Part shown: positions 58,001-64,000 of the stretch, in pieces
Layout: the number at the start of each line of letters is the position of its first letter
Numbering within the stretch: the stretch's first letter is position 1
NCBI GenBank assembly: GCA_002286855.1
Contig: NRSV01000048.1
Location: 186,001 to 250,000, forward strand
Reading direction: 5' to 3'
DNA from: Bipolaris cookei
Taxonomy: Eukaryota > Ascomycota > Dothideomycetes > Pleosporales > Pleosporaceae
DNA: 64,000 nucleotides
The notes under the pieces: generated by a model
Databases searched by the model: none
What the model saw: only the letters and a program-made list of their open reading frames with translations
Told to the model about the DNA's origin: nothing
Translations under genes and position numbers: made by a program

Positions 58001-60767
58001 CAGGAGAGGGTGGGCTGCAGATCACAGCGGGAGGGCGAATCCATGCGGGCTGATGCATGGAAATTACATAGATGGTGGCAGGGCATTGTTTCTGCCTCTG
58101 TTTGGCTGGGCTGCAATTCCTAGGCAGGAGAGGGTGGGAGAGAAGGATATGACGTTCTCCCAGTGGACGCCGTCAAAGGGGAATATGAGCGGACAAGGTC
58201 CAAGTTGAGGGGCGCCCTGCATACGGGGGCCAGGCTAGAGGCATGAAGGGTGATGAGGGTTATTGACGGCATGCGGATATGTATAGACAATGGGGTAGGT
58301 GGTCTACGAGGAGCTCCAATTCGTGCAGAGGTGGACTGAATTGGAGTAGTGGCATGTGGGGGACGGCGCGGGCCCCAGCGCCTTGGTAGTTTGGACGATG
58401 CAGTCTGCCCGAGCATCTACGCAGTCCAACCGGCCCACACTCCGGCGCCGGGACATGTTGTCTGCGTGATGCTTGGCCAAGGATAGACTGTGGGGGGAAG
58501 CGTGAGTTTGCGTTTGCGTTTGTCGGGGGGTGGATATGGATGGATGGGGATGATACTCTAGTAAGTAGACAGAGCAGATGGAGTTCCGTCGCGCCCATGC
58601 TCATTCCCCGACGCTGCTCGTCAGCGCATGCGCACGGGCGGTCAAATGATCGGGGACTCAGGCTTGGGTTCACGTCTAAGGGCGGGAAGGCCATCAGACG
58701 TGGCTAGAGCCATGTGCCTAAGGGACGCTCTGTCGTCGACTGGCACCCATCTACACTTAGCACTCTCTCCTATGTGCGCCATCTGTCGGCAGCCAATAGC
58801 AAGCATTGCATTCACTCTCTTCTAGGGGTAAACATGCCTGATCGGGTCAAGCGTGCGTCAACGTCGAAGCACGCTGCTCCATGGGCCTGGCAAGAGAGGC
58901 GTTCGGTGACAGCACTCCGCATGCGCGTGTCGTCGTCGTCGAGGCAGACGGCGAGCATGTTGTAATTCACCGAAGCAGTACGGAGTAGTTGGCGGCCCAG
59001 CCTTGGCGGACATACCGTTTTTCTTGACTCCTGGCGCCAACGGGCACATCGTCTGCAAGGCTCAAGATGCCAAGGTAGGCCTGCGGAGGTTTTTCACCCA
59101 ATCTCTGGCCAAGCCACCAAGGCGCTTTCATCCGGTTTCTGGGGGCAGCGTCATGTCCATGGCTATGCCCATAGTGTAGCTTCGTGGTGGCGCTCCATGC
59201 CCTAATGCACGGGCGGGAGACCATGTTCCTGCACCCATCCAGATAGTAGGTGCCTCGCCGTCGAAGCAGAAGTCTTTGGCTTGCTATGCCTGTGCAACGT
59301 CGGTCTACTTCCTATGCCACCCGAGCGTAGCCATGGCCCGTCGCCAATTCACCCTCGACAAACTCAAAATATACGTCATGCACTACTGCAGCCTTGGTCC
59401 TCCCAAAACATACCGCACCCCTCCCAGGCCACATCCTGGGAACGCGCTTCAACGAGGCGGCGCAGCCAACAACTTCTGCGAGTTATCGGGCCGATTACAG
59501 ATTGCAGTCTTCTGGCACCCATCAAATCAAGGTAGTGGTAGCGCTGGGTGACGTGGGGCCAACTCCAAATAAGACGAAGAGACGAAGAAAAACAAAACAT
59601 CGCCAAAGTGCCATTGAGCACACCGTGTCCAAACACACACATATGTACCCAAGTAGATACATAGATACGAGAGTGTATAGTCTGGTCACGGTCTCGGATG
59701 TGCTGGGAAAAAAGACGCATTCAGATGATCTACCGCACGTCACTGCGCCAATGTCAAGGCAAGGCGACGATCGACGAGATGGGCTGGAAAGGCGTGACCT
59801 AATCGTACCTGCCTATGTAGTATATCTGGATGTATCTATCAATATCAATTCCGACGAGGAGGGGGATAGGGGAACAAGAGGAGAGAGAAGAAAAAAGGGT
59901 CCGGCCCATTCTCAAGTCAATCGGTTTGATGATGCACATGGCGAGTCGCGGACCAGCCGCGCAAACATGGCAAATCCAACGCCATCAGAAGCGGTTCCAA
60001 GGGGGGCCCATGGGCCATAATGTCGCAAGGTATTCGCGTTCGCTTCGCAAGCTTGTGGCAGTATCTGTTTAGGAGCGGCGGTTCTAGCCTAGTCGCAGAG
60101 CGCAGCCGGCTAACCCGATTTTCCCCACGGTGGTAGGGTGTGTGTGGTGCGCTAGACAGCTAGGTCGAGCTGCATCCGCAGGCTGGTGTTTAGGTGGGTG
60201 ACGCCTTTTGAAACTTCGTTCCAGCTCTGCGTGCTTGTCAGCAGTTCCGCATAGGAGTTTGCCGGCCACTAATGAACCTCAGACCCAGTGCCCCAGCGCA
60301 AGATATACAGAGTTGATGCCCAAAGTGCATGGCCCATCTTTCTCTGCACTGCACTGCACTGCACATGAAGTCCCTACTGGCAAATCCTTCTTGTCCACCA
60401 ACCAGCCAGCCAACCGCGACCCCAACTCCGACATAGCTCCTTCTGTTCAAGCCGCAGCACCGAGACATGCTCGCATTCATGCCTGCACAACCCTCGACAT
60501 CTTCTTCGGGTACGTCGGCTCTCTGCCACCCAGCCCGCAGGTCAGTGAAGCTCGACCGCTGACATGCTGCATAGGAATAAATTACTGGTATGGCAGCGGC
60601 AGTCTGCCAGACGCCCTACAAGGTCTTCCCCAAACAGCCTCCAACCCACGCTTGATGCGCCGTGCCTCGGACGCTGTTGCACAAACAGCGGGAATCCAAA
60701 TGTGAGTGCACATATTATCAGTCTTCTTGTCCAACATGGTCCCGGAGGACTCCCCTCCCTCAGCCGG

Positions 60768-60858
60768 CGTGTGTGTGTATGTGTGTGTATATATGGATGT
60801 GTGTATGTTGGTATACATCTATCGGTGCGAGTATGTGTGTATGGATATACGTACGTAC
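60768..60858. repeat. GT/TA-rich simple repeat
   Basis: GTGTGT runs with TATA and GTAC interruptions, in the region upstream of the Zn2Cys6 gene. Confidence 0.8.
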
Positions 60859-61500
60859 GCGGCAGGCACGGTGCAGCTCATCGGTCTCTGCTTCGGTCTG
60901 GTCTGGCAACCACGACCCTCTGCCTCATCGACTCTCCGCCTCGTGAGTCGCCATTGCCGCCGACGCAGTCACCTTCAGACCCGACCCAGGATCCAAACCC
61001 TCATCGCCTACCAGTGCGGAGCAGACAGGTCCGACGTCCCGTCACGATCCGGAGACGCCAAGGGAGAAACGAAAATCGCGAAGCTCTGTTTCAACGATCA
61101 TCCTCTTTTGTTTCGGCAAGGATCGGCGGCAGCATCTTACACCCTCGTGTCGTCTGCTTGTCCTCGGCAACTGCTCACTGAGACGGAAAGAAAAAATCAC
61201 ACCATTCAAAGGCTTACAATTACCGCAAAGGTAATTTGATAGACCTGTCTGCTGGCTGCGCCGTGACCATGACACGTCCATGCCCACTTGTCCCGGAATT
61301 TTCATCGGCATTCGTTTCGGGAGACGAGACCTGGGCACTGTGTGCGCGGGGTCCAACGCACCATCGATAGTGCGCATATCAACGCAAACCTAGCCGACAG
61401 CAGGCGCAGGCGGAATGCGCTCGCCCACCAGAGGAGCACAGAGGCATCTCATGTCACCACTTTTTGCTCGAGGACCGTGAATTCGCTAACAGCTCATTAG

Positions 61501-63233
61501 CCAGGACTCGTCTGAATGGGACGAAGGCCAAGTTCCACTCCATCTCGACAACAACCAACAAACCAATCTTGTGATTCGTCCCCCGGCAGCGTCCGCCGCT
61601 GCGAACCACAAAGCCCCGCTGGCACCCAAGCAAGGCCTTGGGGGCGCCCTGGCAAACGCTCGAGGCCAGCACCACTCGCCCATTGCTGGCACATATGCAC
61701 TGCGGACACCCCGTGGTAAAATCACTTCCATAGCATGCGAGAGCTGCAGGAAGCGAAAGTCAAAGGTCCGTTCCAAACCGCGCCCCTTCCCCCAAAATTG
61801 ACCTGCTTGCGGGCCAGCTAACAGGCCATTTCTTTCAGTGTGATGGTGTCCGACCAAAATGCAACACCTGCCAGTCAAAGAACCTCACGTGCGTGTACGA
61901 TGTCGCGGAAGACGGCAAGACAACAACCCAGCTGCGCGCCCACGTACGGCGACTGGCCAAGGAACTCGAGGACATGAAGTCAATCATTTCACTGCTTGCC
62001 ATGACACCAGATCGTGCGTTGGCAGCAAGCTGGGCAGCAGAGATTGAGAAGAATGGATTCGCCCATCATTCCGTCGATGATGTCAGGAAGGCACTTTCAG
62101 GAACCATGACGGGGGATCCACATGAGCCGCTCCTGGGATCAAACCACGAGTCTTTGGCAGGCCCGACACCAGCTCTTCCAGAAGGCGATTCGTTCGGAAC
62201 GCCTGGTAGTGAGGCCTTTGCTACCGCTCCCCACCACATGGGCGCCTCGCCGTATGGCGAGTCTTCTCGGGAAGATAGGTAATTGGTTACCCGCGCTAGA
62301 AGTGAACCAAACGCTGACCCAAACCCCCAAGCCGAGCACAAAGTCATTCGTCATTGGTCTTTTCGCACGACGCAACCCCGGTTGATGGCACGGTAGCGAT
62401 GAACCCATCGCCGATGACTCTCGAAGACTCAACAAACGCACTGAGCAAGTTCAGTTTTGACTGCGCATTTTACCGGAGGACAAAGCGGGATCTCCTTGCA
62501 AACGGGTGGAGTGAGGTGCAAATATTTGGCCGATGTGAGATTGACGTGGATACTCTGTTGCTTGGCTTTATGGACCCGCAAGATGCGCAGCCAGTATCGA
62601 CATGGTGTGCGAGGGCTTGCAATAGAATACTGCCAGCAGCCTCTCTTCCAGTCCGGCTTGCAGCCACTTGGCTCCTTACAAAGTTGATGCGGGTAAGTGC
62701 TGAGATGACCATTTTCGCAAAGGTCCGTGTCTGATTCAGTCTTCAGTATCTCATCTGGCCGAGTGCCGAGAACATGAACGGGAACCCAGAGTGGATGATG
62801 CCGACAGTAGGAAAGCAGGAAAATTCGCCGTACGACATGCTGATCGACCTTGTTCCATGGTATGTTGTGCCCATGCTCTTTCTCTCATTCACGACACTTG
62901 GCTTGCTCTTTCTCCTACCATGAAATTGACTGTTTTTTCTTCTATCCTTGGCATGTGCTCATGCTAACATCTTCATCAAGGCCTCAGGTACGACAGCTGC
63001 TATACCAACACCCCCAGGAATTCTCAGTTAGCCATTTCATTAGCCAAATTGGCATCAAATGGCCACATGCCGACGATGCATGCCACTACTGGGACATTGA
63101 GGCTGGATACTCACGAATGACTCCCCTTTTTGAAAGCACCATTACCGAGTTGGCCAACTGGACCATTGACCCCAAGATTCTCAAAATCATGCCGCAGCTC
63201 GAAGGCAATATCCCCACCCGGCCGTTTTCATAA
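61501..63233 (+). CDS. Zn2Cys6 transcription factor, RosA/NosA-like (5' end unresolved)
   Basis: Exons seen: up to 61765; 61839-62279; about 62447-62692; 62747-62859; 62981-63233. The zinc cluster spans the first intron: IACESCRKRKSK joined to CDGVRPKCNTCQSKNLTCVY, the full six-Cys pattern. Then TTTQLRAHVRRLAKELEDMK (coiled coil). After an unresolved splice (62280-62446; phase fits an acceptor giving AG-C) come FYRRTKRDLLANGWSEVQIF, LTKLMRYLIWPSAENMNG and LIDLVPWPQVRQLLYQHPQE, as in the RosA/NosA sexual-development regulators of aspergilli. The N-terminal exon is uncertain: an acceptor-like CATTAG ends at 61500 and the frame is open upstream to about there. Probably a developmental regulator, by family only. 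Confidence 0.82.
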
Positions 63234-63956
63234 AGCTGCGCAACGTTTTTCCAGACTCAGTTGTAGTCGCGTGTTTTATTTTAGCGGAGTTTTGCTCAAA
63301 CGAGTGCATCATTGCATATCTGGATTTCGCATGTCTGGAAGAATTTCCGGGTTATCTTTTCCCATGCTCCTTCTCCCACTTTGCCAGGTTCCGGAGGGTG
63401 TGTGCGTGTATATCATTTGAGTAGTATTGAGAGCGGTTAGAAAGCTTTCGGCTGAACTTGGGCTGCTGTTGTTTCCTGCCAACAGCAAAGTCGCATTGGG
63501 TTTTTTGGGGGGCCATTATGTCGCATAGTAACTAAGGCGTTGGGAAGAAAGCCAGATGCTCGTTTTTTTGTTGTTGTAACTCTTCTTAATTGCTTTCCCA
63601 TGTCTTTTGGAGTTTAGCCGGTTAGAGAGGGTGTGGTGGGAGTGGAGGAAAATCCTTTGAAACCAAAAAATGAAAAAATCTCGCAAATTAAGGGTCTCTT
63701 CTGTGCTTTGTAGGAAAAAAACGTTGGCGTGCTTGTTGTAATGCCGACTGTTCTGTGATCGGTGAGCGCATTTTCGTTTGGGAATACATAACGCAATGTC
63801 ATGCGCATCCTCTCGTTAGTACGACCATCTTCGGCCTCGATTCGATTGATCTTGAGAAAGAAGACTTTTTTTTGCTAGGCAAAGAAATAGAACAAAAAGA
63901 CGAACCAACCAATTCGGCGCGCTTCACATCCATTACCCCATCTCTATATGTACAAG
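63234..63956. other. 3' flank of the Zn2Cys6 gene
   Basis: Untranslated or intergenic; T-rich runs and no coding signal. Confidence 0.5.
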
Positions 63957-63982
63957 CCCCCCCCCCCCCCCCCCCCCCCCCC
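63957..63982. repeat. Poly-C homopolymer, 26 nt
   Basis: An uninterrupted run of 26 C followed by GGG 20 bases before the window end. Such runs are prone to sequencing or assembly error. Confidence 0.9.
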
Positions 63983-64000
63983 GGGAGCAGGAAAAGTAGA

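Larger units (their letters stand above)
53753..61500. other. Gene-poor region, 7.7 kb
   Basis: No gene could be supported in nearly 8 kb, unlike the rest of the window (about one gene per 2-2.5 kb). Near prp4 there is a CCAAT pentamer and a CACATG motif (54070-54090), likely prp4 promoter. The part 54.3-55.6 kb is visibly richer in A/T and has fragments that look like broken coding sequence. The part 56-61 kb has many short overlapping ORFs of mixed frames and simple repeats, including GT-rich sequence at 60768-60858. It may be a long regulatory region of the downstream Zn2Cys6 regulator, with non-coding or unspliced leader RNA. Confidence 0.55.

Overview
The window looks like nuclear DNA of a filamentous ascomycete (Pezizomycotina; Dothideomycetes/Pleosporales is my best guess from gene content, not proven). 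Reasons: protein-coding genes lie on both strands at moderate density; introns are short (mostly 46-120 nt) with GT..AG ends and CTAAC/CTGAC-type branch motifs just before the acceptor; and the proteins are eukaryotic or fungal housekeeping types (TFIIF alpha, Rtf2, Hgh1, ETF-QO, Prp4 kinase, SR protein, MAPR/Dap1, Zn2Cys6 regulator). I see no rRNA, tRNA, CRISPR array, intact transposon or prokaryotic operon. All exon models were spliced by eye, checking that phases match and that the joined protein makes sense.

Layout. 1-2.9 kb: no convincing gene. 2.9-5.2 kb (+): PPR protein; 5.5-6.5 kb (+): Rtf2. 7.0-9.3 kb (-): Cid1-like nucleotidyltransferase, head to head with TFIIF alpha at 9.9-12.0 kb (+). 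12.2-14.1 kb (-): MFS transporter; 14.5-15.8 kb (-): Hgh1, with a perfect hairpin just after its stop. 17.1-19.4 kb (+): proline-rich C-terminal membrane protein; 19.9-20.8 kb (-): alpha/beta-hydrolase lacking its serine nucleophile. 22.1-25.1 kb (-): two neighbouring paralogues of a small fungal family I cannot name. 25.4-26.1 kb (-): basic-tailed orphan. 27.2-29.1 kb (-): secreted, cysteine-free Ala/Gln repeat protein flanked by Gly-Lys tracts. 30.7-32.6 kb (+): ETF-QO. 33.5-34.8 kb (+): SR splicing factor with an apparent 6-nt microexon. 35.8-36.6 kb (-): uncertain gene with an in-frame TAG run. 37.7-38.8 kb (-): BTB protein. 39.7-40.2 kb (+): small membrane protein. 40.9-41.4 kb (+): tiny HMG/YABBY-like protein. 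42.8-44.0 kb (-): intradiol dioxygenase. 44.8-46.6 kb (-): conserved low-complexity protein. 48.1-48.7 kb (+): MAPR/Dap1. 49.3-50.7 kb (+): DUF3445 haem-type oxygenase-like protein. 51.2-53.8 kb (-): Prp4 kinase. 53.8-61.5 kb: gene-poor. 61.5-63.2 kb (+): Zn2Cys6 regulator related to RosA/NosA. The window ends in a 26-C homopolymer.

The genes do not form a biosynthetic or catabolic cluster. Several belong to mRNA synthesis and processing (TFIIF alpha, Cid1-like enzyme, SR protein, Prp4 kinase), but they are spread out and their proximity is probably chance. The most novel content is the two-gene paralogue family at 22-25 kb, the secreted repeat protein at 27-29 kb, and the microexon in the SR protein gene.
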